Source of the DNA: Lonicera japonica
Taxonomy: Eukaryota > Streptophyta > Magnoliopsida > Dipsacales > Caprifoliaceae
Assembly (NCBI GenBank): GCA_021464415.1
Contig: CM038465.1
Coordinates: 82,494,919-82,558,918 of the forward strand
Direction: 5' to 3'
DNA length: 64,000 nucleotides
Shown here piece after piece: positions 1 to 10,285 of this stretch (positions are counted from its first letter, which is position 1; each line of letters opens with the position of its first letter). The position numbers and the translations under genes were made by a program. The notes under the pieces were generated by a model that made no database searches, had not been told where the DNA came from, and saw only the letters and a program-made list of their open reading frames with translations.

Positions 1-170
1 ATCCCTAATTTTTGATTATATAGTTATTTGTTTGGTTACTTCATGCTTGTATTAGTTGCTTGTATCATATGTTTGGTTGCCATTAATCTTCACCTCCAAG
101 TTGCTTGTATTAGTTATTTAATGGATTTTTTCCCCTTTTTGGTTGGTTCGACTTGTTGTTTCCATAAATT

Positions 171-690
171 AGTTGTTTGTATTTGTTTGATTGCTTGTAT
201 TAGGTATATTTATTGTCATTAATATATTAGTTGTACTTGTATAATTCTTGACTAGTTCTGTTATTGCTATTAATAGTGAATTTTTAGTTTTATCTTTTTG
301 GTGAATTTAATAGTGAATTGTTATTGTTAAAGTAAAATTAGAAATGAGATTGTGTTAAGAGTGAGTGACTGAATGTATTTGTTTGGTTGCTTGTATTAGG
401 TGTATTTATTGTCATTAATATATTAGTTGTAATGTTGTATAATTCTTGATTAATTGTGTATTGTTATTGATAGAATGATAGTGAATTTTTAATTTTATCT
501 TTTTGGTGAATTTAATAGTGAATTGTTATTGTTAAAGTAAAATTAGAAATAAGAATGTGTTAAGAGTGAATGTGTTTGTTTGGTTGCTTGTATTAGATGT
601 ATTTATTGTCATTAATATATTAGTTGTATAATTCTTGATTAGTTGTGTTATTGTTATTGTTATTGATAGTGATTTTTTTTTATTAGTTCT
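171..690. repeat. Tandem ~196-bp repeat, about 2.6 copies
   Basis: The block beginning near 'ttgcttgtattagg' recurs at 191, 387 and 584, giving spacings of 196 and 197 bp. Each unit carries the same order of landmarks: a run around 'tattgtcattaatatattag', then 'tttttggtgaatttaatag', then 'gttaaagtaaaattagaaat'. The third copy is cut off near 690, just before the start codon of the hAT relic. The array therefore looks like the untranslated leader of that transposon. The AT-rich stretch at 1-170 has scattered pieces of the same motif. Confidence 0.8.
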
Positions 691-694
691 AACA

Positions 695-1419
695 ATGTTG
701 GGCAAGCGGATACAAGACTCTGGAAGTAAAAAGAGAAAAATTCAAAAAAGAAAAGAGTTAGTCATACAACCTATTGCAGTTTCTATGGATAGGTATGTTA
801 AAAATAAACCTACTCCTTCACTTTTAAATGAAGATAACGTGAATGTAGATATATATGTGAATGATGAATATGTGAATAATTTAGACGAGAATGCAAATGT
901 TGATATTGAAAATATGAATAAGAATGTAAATAATGAAAATGTAAATGTTGATGGTGAAAATAGGAATGAGAATGTAAATGATTTATATGACCCGAGAAAT
1001 TGGAAAGCATATATTTCTCAAAAAGAAATGGACTTGCTAGTTGAGAGATGTCCTGTAAGAGTAAGTTGTCTTACATATCTGATTGATAAAAAACGAAACT
1101 TTAGTGACAAATTATATACTTGGTGCTTGGCAAATGGGAAAAAATATGATAGGCCATAGTTAGTTTACTCACCGTCGAAGAATAAGGTCTTTTGTTTTTA
1201 TTGTGTATTATTTAGAAAAAGGGGGTTCTTAAGTCCTTTAACTACTGCAGCTTAAAGGTATAATGATTGATAAAAAATTATCTTCGATCAACAATGTCAA
1301 AAGATAGGTTAAGCGAGTTAGCTATGTTATCTATTGAAAAAGAAGTGTTAGCTACTATTGATTGTAGCGATGTAATTACTAACTTCGCACTTCAAAAATC
1401 ACGAAGAATATGCTCTTAG
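695..1419 (+). pseudogene. Internally deleted hAT transposase (TTF-type zinc finger / DUF4371 type)
   Basis: The ATG at 695 opens a basic, Lys/Arg-rich amino terminus followed by an Asn/Val-rich low-complexity stretch. It then reaches the block around 'DPRNWKAYISQKEMDLLVER', typical of the TTF-type hAT transposases related to ZMYM1-like proteins. The frame hits TAG at 1157-1159 where the family has Trp, but coding similarity continues beyond it (LVYSPSKNKVFCFYCVLF) to about 1253. From about 1279 to 1419 a different block reads 'YLRSTMSKDRLSELAMLSIE', which is the C-terminal dimerisation region of the same family. Several hundred central residues, including the catalytic core, are absent. The text near 1510-1560 resembles the 3' end of such elements, but a clean terminal repeat was not found. 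It is a dead, nonautonomous relic. Confidence 0.8.
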
Positions 1420-2559
1420 ATAGTACAAGTAATGGTAATATTTTTGTTACAAACTTGAAGATTTTATTTATTAATCTTATATTAATTGTTGTCTTAATTA
1501 TTATTATTTTTTTTAAAATTCGGTAATTGACTGGGTCTATTTTTTAGAACTTTTTGGCTTCAAATTATTAAATAATACAATTTTAAATTTGTTTTGTTGA
1601 AAGAGAATACAATGATATGGGGCCCCAATTTTCGTCGACAAAACCTTTTCGCTTGGGGCATCAATTTCCCTCAAGCTGGCCTAACAAAGCAAATATGGCA
1701 AGACACTTATGGGACCTAGTTAGCAAAAAAGACACTATTTTGGTTAAGCGGTGCCATGAATACATGATAGAAAATCAGTTTTTATGTACTTGTAAGTGTC
1801 CTAGTGATGCTTCATGGACATGGCTTAAGATCACAAAGCCAAGGGATAGCTTCTACAACTCCATTAAATACAAAGTTGGCAATGGTACTTCCATTTTTAT
1901 GTGGTATGATAAATGGCATGATGATGGCCCTCTTGTTACTAAATATAGGATGCGAATGGTTTATGATGCGGTAAGTTCTCTGAATAGCAAGCTAAGTAAA
2001 TATATTCATTATGGGAATTGGGACGTTTTAATTATTGTCTCTAGTGATTTGGCCAACGTTATTCGAAAACTCCTTGCTCTTGGTACCACTACTACAAATT
2101 TGATGGTTTGGGTCCCTAGTGGTATAAGGTGGAATGGTTTAAGGGCTGTGTGCCTAGAATGGCTATTTTCTTATGGGTGGCTTTCAAGAAAAGAATGATA
2201 ACAAAAGATAAATTACAAATGTGGGGAAGTATTCAAGACAACCAATGTGTTTTATGTGCTGATGTAGGTGAAACCATTCAACACTTATTCTTTGAGCGTT
2301 GCTTTGCTAACGCTATATGGACTGAAGCTATTAGAAGGAATGTTGTGTATAGAGAAGTGGGTAATTGGGATGAAGATGTCATTATTGCTATGGTTGAAAC
2401 TATGGGATCTGACTTTAAAGCAAAATTAAGATCCCCCACCTTGGCTACTGCTAGCCCCTAATTGACTTAGTTCGATTCAGCACGACTTGGTTGCACCAAG
2501 TTCCAAGTTGTGCACGGGAAGATCGAAAGGTGCAAAATATTATAGGCTTCCGGTATGGA

Positions 2560-2795
2560 CTGATTGCAGTAGTAAAGAGCCTCTGCGGGCAGTTGTGGTA
2601 GGAACCGGTAGGTTGCGGTATGAACTGGATAGTTTGTGGTAGCAATAGGCAGTTGCGGTAGGTACAGACGGGTTGCGATAGGAACTGAACACTTTTGCGG
2701 TAGGAGCAGACAGCTTGCGATAGGCTTGGATGGGTTGCACCAGGTGCAAGCAAACTGCGGTAGCAGCTGGCAGTTTTGCGGTAGCAGAATTGCCT
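2560..2795. repeat. Degenerate minisatellite built on 'gttgcggtagga' inside the solo LTR
   Basis: The motif g(t)tgcggtagga/gcgataggaac recurs roughly every 25-35 bp, about eight or nine times, between 2560 and 2795. The spacing is irregular and the copies have diverged. It lies in the U3-equivalent part of the solo LTR, upstream of the TATA box. Confidence 0.65.
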
Positions 2796-3370
2796 AAGTG
2801 TAAACTTAGGCAATGCTAACTTGTGAGACTTGATGTGCACTACTACCACTTGATCGAGAATTTTCATTAACTGGTATATTAAGGGAGGATATACCTCGAG
2901 GTGGATAATGTTCATTTTCGGTTGTGGGCCTCGTGGTAGGCTAAAATCAACTTGTGAAGGTTGATGTGTATTGCTACCACTTTGGAAATTTCATTAAGTG
3001 GTATTATAAGGACCTAGATGCAACTGGGGCATACTAGGTTCAACATGGGCACGCGGTGGGCATCCAGCACGACAAGTGTGGCTAATGAATTGCAATGTGG
3101 GATAAATAATTTAGGAAATTATGTTTGGCAAATAGCTAAATTTTGTGGGTCCTTAATTAAGCCAAAAGTACGTAGTTTTGGTGCAAGGCATTGAGATAGT
3201 GGGATCAATGATGGCTTGTGCAGGTGCATGGCTGCATGTTGACTGAAGTGATGTGCATGGTCAGTTCTGAGAATTGTTGGCAACAAGCAATCTAGCTGAA
3301 GCAAGTAAAATGATTCACCCAAGTTCCCTCCATGGCAATTCAAATTTGAAATTCAAATGTATTGGATGTA

Positions 3371-3378
3371 TATAAATA
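3371..3378 (+). promoter_or_regulatory. TATA box of the solo LTR
   Basis: The sequence 'gtatataaatagac' contains a canonical TATAAATA. It sits about 290 bp before the LTR end, where a plant LTR promoter is expected, and an AG-rich presumptive leader (tttttagagagagaaac) follows. Confidence 0.55.
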
Positions 3379-3963
3379 GACTGAGCTGTGGAGCTCAGGC
3401 ACAATTGTATTATACTCTGTATTTTTAGAGAGAGAAACATATTTAAGAAAGGAAATAGTGAGATACTCAGGTCCAAGCTTGTAATCCGTATTTTCCTTGT
3501 ATATTGTTGAGTAAATAATATAGAGGTTGGGGTTTCCTTGTATATTTGCTTGTCCCTGTTGCATGCTTTGTTTTATTGTGTGTTTGTGTGGCTAGTTATT
3601 GGGGCAATAACGCCAATCACCGGTTCTTAGTCCGCTGTTTCGAAAAAAAAAAAATTGACCCCGTGACAGCTACCATGGTGTACCATATTTGGAAAGAGAG
3701 GAACAACATAATTTTTAAGCATATGGCTTTAAACTGGGAGCAGGTGTTGTGTAAAATTGAGGAGCTGATTCGGGAAGCAACATGGACATGGAGGAGCAAG
3801 ATGACTTTTTATATTTGGTCATTGTGTAAAGAATGGGGATTGAGAGACAATATTTTGCTTGTGTAGGTGAATGTATTGTTAGGTCTGGAATAGGTTGTTT
3901 GGACTATTGTCTTGTTGTATAGTTTGTTGATTAATATATTTGTTCAAATTTCACCAAAAAAAA

Positions 3964-4233
3964 GAAGAAGATGAAATTTAAATCCTAATGAACTTATAAA
4001 ATTGGATAGAGATTGAACCCAACTGAACATCAGTATTTCTTCTGTACTCCTGTCCAAGCCTTGAACTTATCAATTTACAGAAGCATAGATTGCATTCCGC
4101 GTGCAAATGGCAATAGCGATTTATGATATAAAAGCACTGAGAAAATATTAAATTCCCACCACTTAGGATCTGCTACAAGAATCCTTTCTGACTCTTCCAA
4201 CTTCAATTAGGGAAATATAATCAACAAATCAAT

Positions 4234-4271
<38 letters not shown>

Positions 4272-4620
4272 CAAACTTCGATTAATCATATGCCTATAGC
4301 CTACCGATAACTTAGCAGATTAGAGATTTTCTGGGCCTACCCTCTCAAGGAAATCCCACTCACATTAAGGATAAAATGTTTAACTAGAGGCTAAAAGTAT
4401 CCCTTTGTTCAATGCATCTAGGAATGCTTTTGAATCGCATTTACACATACAAAAAACTTGGTAGTTTTCCCCTTGATAAACCTTTAATTTGTAATGGCAG
4501 GTTGTTGCTGGGGCATTGTAACAGCATGTATTAACCATTTAATTGCTGTTTCTGGTGACCAAGCTTGATGCTTAGCCGTATAATTCATATGGCAGTGTCG
4601 ACAGTCCGATCATGCCCTGG
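3964..4620. other. Non-coding stretch with a CT microsatellite
   Basis: I recognise no gene here. A (CT)n microsatellite of about 31 bp occupies 4238-4268. The stretch separates the LINE poly(A) tail from the 5-bp target duplication of the chromovirus. Confidence 0.7.
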
Positions 4621-5225
4621 TGTCACGGGGCGTCCTTTGATGGCACAAAGGAGGCCGCGTGAACGACCGTGCTAACCGATAGCACGGTTGAGTGTGATCG
4701 AATTTTGTTAACAATCGACGAGCAACATGCAACAACAGTAATTTGAAAGAGAGCGTGAGCACAAATTGAGATTACTTCATTGCAAGAAAATTAGATTACA
4801 TGGAAAGCTATTACAGTTCGAAAGAAAGTAAGACTTGAAGCAAGTGCTAAACAACGTGCACTGTAGGCAACTCGGGTGTGAGGCATATTATTCTTATCCC
4901 CACATATAACCACTTAATGAAAATACCAGAGTGGTAGCAGTGCACGTTGGGTCTTACAAGTTACAATAAAACAATTACAAAGGAAATGGAATACAATTAC
5001 AAAGGAAATTCCTAGATCTAATTACATGGAAACAACAATATTTACATAAGGAAACCTAAACAGAATAATAAAACTAGGTGCCGTGCTGCGCTCGGGCGCG
5101 TGCACGTGCTGATGAAGCGGGCAATCGATCATTGCCTGTCGGGCCGTGCTGCGCTCGGGCGCATGCACGGTGCTGATGAAGTGTAGAAGTCGGTCACGGG
5201 TTGTGTTGGAAGGCACCCCGTGACA
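4621..5225 (-). repeat. 3' LTR of the chromovirus
   Basis: It starts TGTCACGGGG and ends CCCCGTGACA. It matches the LTR at 9074-9682 with only scattered small indels and substitutions. A direct repeat of about 62 bp lies near one end (the 'gccgtgctgcgctcgg' block at about 5080 and again at about 5142). Confidence 0.95.
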
Positions 5226-5237
5226 TCCTCCCCCACT
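5226..5237 (-). other. Polypurine tract
   Basis: On the minus strand the bases directly preceding the 3' LTR read AGTGGGGGAGGA. This is an all-purine stretch except for one T, in the position where plus-strand synthesis is primed. Confidence 0.88.
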
Positions 5238-5239
5238 AG

Positions 5240-7713
5240 AGCTGTTGACGTCCTCGGCAACTGGTTGAGGTATGATGTGATCTGGTCCTGGAAAGCGGAT
5301 AGGTCTGATGCTCTTTCCCAAGTGTTCTCTTCTGGGTTTCTTCCTGCCCATTTGACAAGGAACTCTTGGTGTTGTTTGCGAGAAGCTGTCACAACTCGAT
5401 CGGCCAGGATGGCTTCCACTGACTGCTTCCCTTCTGCTCACTCTGCTTTAGCCCTGGACGACTAGACTCTCCTCGGGATGGATCGGTTGTGTCAGCAAAG
5501 TACGATTTTAGCATGCTGACATGAAATACTGGGTGAACCTTCAGCCAGCTAGGGGGTTCAATCCGATAAGCCACTTTCCCAATTTTCTTCACAATCCTAA
5601 GCGGCCCCTCATATTTTTGCAGAAGGCGTGGGTCTCGACCCCTCAAGAACTTCCTATCTTGTGGAAGAAGCTTCACCATTACGAGATCTCCTACTTGGAA
5701 CTCTAACGGTCGCCTTTCTGATCTGCATACTTCTTCATTCGATGGGTGGCCTTCTCTAGGTGCGAACGAGCCAACTCAATATTTTGCTTCCATTCTTCTG
5801 AGAAGTTACGGGCTCTAGGAGATTTGGAAATTGGCATCGAGTTGGCGGTGTGAGGAAGGATGGGTTGTTGGCCGTAACGATTTCGAAGGCGCTCTTGCCC
5901 GTCCCAGAGTTTTTCTGGGCGTTGAAGCACAATTGAGCCACATCCAATAACTTGACCCAATTTCGTTGTGTTGCACTAGCGAAATGGCGCAGATATTCCT
6001 CAAGCATCGCGTTGTATCTTTCAGTTTGTCCATCGGATTGAGGGTGGTAACTGGAACTCATACACAGCTTGGAGCCGAGAACCTTGAAAAGTTCCTTCCA
6101 AAAATTTCCCGTGAATCGTGAGTCCCTGTCACTAACTATGCTCCGAGGAATCCCCCAATACTTAACCACATACTTGAAGAATAGTTGTGCAGTCTCCTCG
6201 CCCGATGTGTTCTTTGGAACTGCGATAAAAGTGGCGTACTTCGAAAAACGATCAACGACTACAAGGATAGTTGTCAAGTCCCCCACTTTGGGTAAACCTG
6301 ATATGAAATCGAGCGAAATGCTCTCCCAAGGTCGTTCCGGGATAGGTAGAGGTTCCAGTAACCCTGCAGGCTGTCTCCGCTCAATTTTGTCTTGTTGGCA
6401 AATCAGGCAAGTTCTAACATAGCTCTCCACATCATCTTCCATTTGGGGCCAGTAGTACCCTTGCTTAAGGAGGGCCAACGTCCTTTCTTGACCAGGTGTC
6501 CCGCCCATAAGGTATCATGGCATTCTCGAATCAGGGTGCGCCTCAACTCCCCTACTCGAGAACAAAAACTCGATTTCCCTTTGTCGAGATGAACCCGTTG
6601 TCCAACCAAAACTGCCGTGTCTTCCCCTTCTTGATCATCTCTAATAGTTGGGCAGAAACAGGATCTTGCGGTAGCGCGTTCTTGATTTTGCTTCGAATTT
6701 CGGTAGACACTTGACTGTCGATTCGAAGAATGGCATTAAGGAACGCGTTAGCCTGTTCGTTGAACTCCACCCTGCGACTCAAAGCATCTGCTACTTGATT
6801 GGTCGACCCCGCCTTAACTCCATCCAAAAATTGAATTCAGCTAGTAACTCCTGCCACCTTACTTGTTTAGAACTCAATTTGTTGACTAAGGAAATGGCTG
6901 ACCGCAGTATTATCTGTTTCACAAGAAATCGAGAACCGAGAAGGTAGTGTCGCCATAACCTCAGACAATGGACCACTGCGAGTAACTCCTTCTCGTGAGC
7001 AGAGTACTTCCTCTGGGTTTCATTGAGCTACGACTTTCGTATCTACCGGGTGGCTCTCCTACATTAAGACTCCTCCGAGGGCAAAATCCGATGCATCAGT
7101 GTGCACTTCAAACGACTTGGTCACATCCGTAGAGCAAGAACCGGTCTTCAGACATAGCCTTCTTCAAAGCATCGAAGGCAGCTTGGCACCCTGTCGACCA
7201 TTTCCAAACTTTTGCCTTCTTTAGCAGTTCCGTCAGGGGCAATGCGATACTGGAGTAGTCTTTCACGAACTTTCTGTAGTAATTCGCCAGTCCCAGAAAA
7301 GAACGGAGTTCCGACACATTGGTGGGCGCTTGCCATTCCTGAATAACCTTGACCTTAGTCGGATCCATTTGCACTCTCCCTTGTTCAATGATGTGGCCAA
7401 GAAACTTGATACGCTTTTGCGCAAAAGAGCACTTCGACAACTTGATATACAACTCATGTTTTCGAAGTCTCTCAAATACCTTCTTCAGGTGCTCTTCATG
7501 TTCTTCCATGTTTTCGCTGTACACAACGATATCATCGAGATAAACAACGACAAAATCATCCAAGTAGTCCCTAAGAACCTGATTCATTAAGGTGCTGAAA
7601 GTGGCTGGAGCATTGGTTAGCCCAAATGGCATAACAAGGAATTCATAAGCCCCGTATCTGGTGACGCATGTGGTTTTTCCCTCATCTCCTGCCGCAATGC
7701 GAACTTGCCAGTA
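5240..7713 (-). pseudogene. Chromovirus pol remnant: RT (C-terminal part), RNase H, integrase, chromodomain
   Basis: From 7713 downward the protein starts abruptly at 'YWQVRIAAGDEGKTTCVTRY'. It continues with the RT palm 'LVMPFGLTNAPATF' and the YLDD catalytic motif, then RNase H ending near 'QVADALSRR' (about 6780). Integrase follows, with an HHCC-type zinc region (ECHDTLWAGH..., CLICQQDK), the catalytic-core aspartates (SLDFISGLP, VSDRDSRF) and 'HPQSDGQTERYN'. A GPF/Y-type module (5679-5389, 'HPVFHVSMLK') and a chromodomain (about 5415-5280, 'FLVKWAGRNPEENTWERA') close the polyprotein. Frameshifts near 7110, 6830, 6590, 6510, 5850, 5700 and 5410 destroy the reading frame. RT domains upstream of YWQV are absent. 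Confidence 0.92.
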
Positions 7714-8040
7714 CCAGGACCAGATCACATCATACCTCAACCAGTTGCCGAGGACGTCAACAGCTCTAGTGGGGGAGGATGTCACGGGGTGCCTTCCAAC
7801 ACAACCCGTGACCGACTTCTACACTTCATCAGCACCGTGCATGCGCCCGAGCGCAGCACGGCCCGACAGGCAATGATCGATTGCCCCGCTTCATCAGCAC
7901 CGTGCACGCGCCCGAGCGCAGCACGGCACCTAGTTTTATTATTCTGTTTAGGTTTCCCTTATGTAAATATTGTTGTTTCCATGTAATTAGATCTAGGAAT
8001 TTCCTTTGTAATTGTATTCCATTTCCTTTGTAATTGTTTT
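7714..8040 (+). repeat. Inverted duplicate of the element's own 3' end (internal end, PPT and LTR start)
   Basis: Read on the plus strand, this segment is the reverse complement of 4969-5291. It contains the end of the internal region, the polypurine tract (gtgggggagga at about 7771-7781) and then the LTR start (tgtcacggggtgcc) running about 260 bp into the LTR. It lies exactly where the zinc knuckle, protease and first part of reverse transcriptase should be. Short shared bases at both joints (aaaac on the gag side, tacc/cca on the RT side) suggest template switching during reverse transcription. The arms are separated by about 2.4 kb. Confidence 0.88.
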
Positions 8041-9004
8041 GCTGGGTAAACGGCCTGGTGGGTGTGTTGCCTCTCCAATCAGGTCTGGCAGGAGAATTTG
8101 GTTTTCTCTCCCCCGCATTCTTCGTCTGCCCACTTCTTGGAACATTTGATTTGGGACCGGTGGTGTAATCTTGCAGGCTTTCAGCAGCTGATATGGCTTG
8201 AGTTAACGTCTTCACTTGCCTACGATTTAACTCCGTTTTGGCCCACGGTTGTAACCCGATCATGAAGAAGAACAATCTATCAGCATCATTCATATCGTGG
8301 ATATCTAACATGATGGTGGTGAACGCATTGACGTACTCCTTGATGCTCCCTGAGTGCTTCATTTGAAGGAGTTCTTGTCGTGCGTTGTGGGAGGTGTTTT
8401 CGGGAAGGAATCGATCACGTGGCTCCTTTTCAGATCCTCCCAAGTGCTAATCTCGTCCATCCCCAGCTTGAACCTCATTGTACTTGTTCCGCCACCATAA
8501 TTTGGCATCCCCAGACAAGTACATGGACGCGGAGGATATCTTTGTTTCCTCCTCGTCCACCTTTGTTGCCCGAAAATATTGTTCCATGTCGAAAACAAAA
8601 TTTTCTAATTCCCTAGCATCACGAACACCAGTGAATGCTTTGGGTTCGGGCACTTTCATCTTTGTACGCTCCCCCACCTCCAACTGTGAGTTTAGCGACC
8701 GCCATTGACAATATAGTCCAATTTCTTGGGTGAGTTGATCGATTTCAGTTCTCATCTCATCCATCATCTCCCCATAGTGATCCCCTGGTGGGTTTCCCTG
8801 AAGATTTTGGAGGCCTTCCTCCAAATCTTGCACACGATCGATAAGTGCGGGCGAGCTGCCCGATGCATCCCCTGCTGGGATACTTTGGATGCGTAACTCC
8901 AAACTTTGCACCCGATCGACGAGAGAGGGCGATCCGCCCATTTTCTCCAATAGAGAGCCAACATTTCTTTCGAGTTGTTCGATTCTCTGTCCATTGGTTC
9001 CCAT
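8041..9004 (-). pseudogene. Chromovirus gag, frameshifted and truncated
   Basis: The ATG at 9002-9004 opens a protein with heptad-like Leu/Val spacing (predicted coiled coil). It is followed by the gag block 'MKVPEPKAFTGVRD' and 'MYLSGDAKLWWRNKYNE', the retrotransposon gag signature. Two compensating frameshifts near 8450 and 8430 interrupt it, and gag resumes as 'EPRDRFLPENTSHNARQELL'. It then runs through 'SGSIKEYVNAFTTIMLDI' to about 8041, where it joins the inverted 3'-end segment. The CCHC zinc knuckle and protease expected downstream are missing. Confidence 0.88.
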
Positions 9005-9060
9005 TGTAACGTAACAGGATACCTAACTGTGATTCACAAGGCAGCAATCGAACACAATCC

Positions 9061-9071
9061 CTCTGATACCA
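9061..9071 (-). other. Primer-binding site, initiator tRNA-Met type
   Basis: Read on the minus strand, the sequence two bases inside the 5' LTR is TGGTATCAGAG. This is complementary to the 3' end of plant initiator methionine tRNA and is the commonest PBS in plant LTR retrotransposons. Confidence 0.9.
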
Positions 9072-9073
9072 AC

Positions 9074-9682
9074 TGTCACGGGCGTCCTTTGATGGCACAA
9101 AGGAGGCCGCGTGAACGACCGTGCTAACCGATAGCACGGTTGAGTGTGATCGAATTTTGTTAACAATCGACGAGCAACATGCAACAACAGTAATTTGAAA
9201 GAGAGCGTGAGCACAAATTGAGATTACTTCATTGCAAGAAAATTAGATTACATGGAAAGCTATTACAGTTCGAAAGAAAGTAAGAGCTTGAAAGCAAGTG
9301 CTAAACAACGTGCACTGGTAGGCAACTCGGGTGTGAGGCAGATAGTCTTATCCCCACATATAACCACTTAATGAAAATACCAGAGTGGTAGCAGTGCACG
9401 TTGGTCTTACAAGTTACAAGAAAACAATTACAAAGGAAATGGAATACAATTACAAAGGAAATTCCTAGATCTAATTACATGGAAACAACAATATTTACAT
9501 AAGGGAAACCTAAACAGAATAATAAAACTAGGTGGCCGTGCTGCGCTCGGCGCGTTGCACGGTGTGCTGATGATGCGGGCAATCGATCATTGCCAGTCGG
9601 GGCCGTGCTGCGCTCGGCGCATGCACGGTGCGATGAAGTGTAGAAGTCGGTAACGGGTTGTGTTGGAAGGCACCCCGTGACA
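9074..9682 (-). repeat. 5' LTR of the chromovirus
   Basis: It is the partner of the LTR at 4621-5225, with the same termini and the same internal duplicated GC-rich block. It is followed directly by the target duplication CCTGG at 9683-9687. Confidence 0.95.
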
Positions 9683-10285
9683 CCTGGGTCAGTCCAAAAT
9701 ACAATTGGGAAACTGCCTAAGTGAATCTTTCAACTCTGAATATCTATTGCTCAAGATGCTCTGTGTAGTCTGTAATTCCATCAGCATATACACATTCTTT
9801 CCATTTGAAAAGCGTTACATTAAAGATGTATTCACTGATTGCAGTGTTCGATGTGAAGGAAATATTACTTATTCAGATTGTGTAAAGGACCGTGAAACCA
9901 ACTTGCAAAATGCCTACAAGATAGATTCGATAGTTCTTGGATACACTGACAGATGCAAATCAATCTATTTAATGACTTTGATTGTTTCTTTTGGAATAAT
10001 ATAATATAGCCCCTTTGGTCCGTACCACAGCAGTCGGCCAACACATGGCCAGGACCTGAAGGAAAAGTCTCTACGTACCAACAGGTATTGTGAAATGCTT
10101 TAGCCTTCCCAAAAAGCACATCAAGGAAAGGTTTATTGAAAAAATGCAAAAAGATGACCTACAGATCCCATCTAACATTGGAAGGACTCTGCAGCACCAA
10201 ATATTATGTGGATTGTACCAACTCCTTCATATCGAGATGGAAGGGATACAAATAATACATAATGTGCTTTTACTTGTGGGTGGAA
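9683..10285. other. 3' flank of the monooxygenase gene
   Basis: Short open frames occur on both strands, but none shows recognisable motifs. The part nearest 10285 should hold the 3' UTR of the minus-strand monooxygenase gene, whose stop codon is at 10286-10288. The chromovirus inserted about 600 bp downstream of that stop. Confidence 0.5.

Larger units (their letters stand above)
2449..3668 (+). mobile_element. Solo LTR of an LTR retrotransposon, inserted in the LINE
   Basis: The segment begins TG (tgctagcccc) and ends CA (accccgtgaca). It is flanked by identical 5-bp direct repeats, GCTAC at 2444-2448 and at 3669-3673. It is 1,220 bp long, has no coding sequence, and carries a TATA box and a transcribed-leader-like AG-rich stretch near its 3' end. 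The size, the TG...CA ends and the 5-bp target duplication identify a solo LTR. No internal region or second LTR is present, which implies LTR-LTR recombination. Orientation is inferred from the TATA box. Confidence 0.88.
1600..3963 (+). pseudogene. 5'-truncated LINE (non-LTR retrotransposon), zf-RVT and C-terminal region, split by a solo LTR
   Basis: Residues encoded from about 1611 (KANMARHLWDLVSKKDT, then a 'VGNGTSIFMWYDKWH' block) and from 2129 (a zinc-binding stretch with 'CVLCADVGETIQHLFFERC' and 'AIW') match the reverse-transcriptase zinc-binding (zf-RVT) end of plant L1-like LINEs. A frameshift lies between about 2129 and 2198. The protein resumes at 3674 with 'VYHIWKERNNIIF' and ends at the stop at 3864-3866. 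A short 3' tail follows, with 'tcacc' and an A-run at 3956-3963 marking the retrotransposed 3' end. Reverse transcriptase and endonuclease domains are missing (5' truncation). The break at 2449-3668 is an LTR insertion, listed separately. Removing that LTR and one target duplication brings the two halves back into one frame. Confidence 0.85.
4621..9682 (-). mobile_element. Ty3/gypsy chromovirus (LTR retrotransposon), both LTRs present, rearranged and defective
   Basis: Two direct LTRs of 605 and 609 bp bound the element. Both start TGTCACGGG and end CCCCGTGACA. The 5-bp target duplication CCTGG is perfect at 4616-4620 and 9683-9687. A primer-binding site and a polypurine tract lie beside the expected LTRs, placing the element on the minus strand (5' LTR at 9074-9682). 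The order of gag, reverse transcriptase, RNase H, integrase and C-terminal chromodomain is that of a chromovirus. The RT and gag wording look closest to the Galadriel-type clade, which I assign only tentatively. Protease and the RT amino terminus are absent and replaced by an inverted copy of the 3' end. Many frameshifts make it non-autonomous. The near-identical LTRs suggest a fairly recent insertion. Confidence 0.95.

Noticed and set aside
5220..5465. Open plus-strand frames across the chromovirus
   Set aside because: They are reverse-strand shadows of the GPF/Y and chromodomain coding sequence.
7829..8443. A 204-codon minus-strand frame that looks like one protein
   Set aside because: Only the part above 8041 is gag. 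The rest is read-through into the inverted LTR copy, so it is a chimera of a rearrangement and not a gene.
9705..10004. 99-codon plus-strand frame next to the chromovirus
   Set aside because: No motif recognised. It overlaps the 3' flank of the minus-strand monooxygenase gene and has no continuation.
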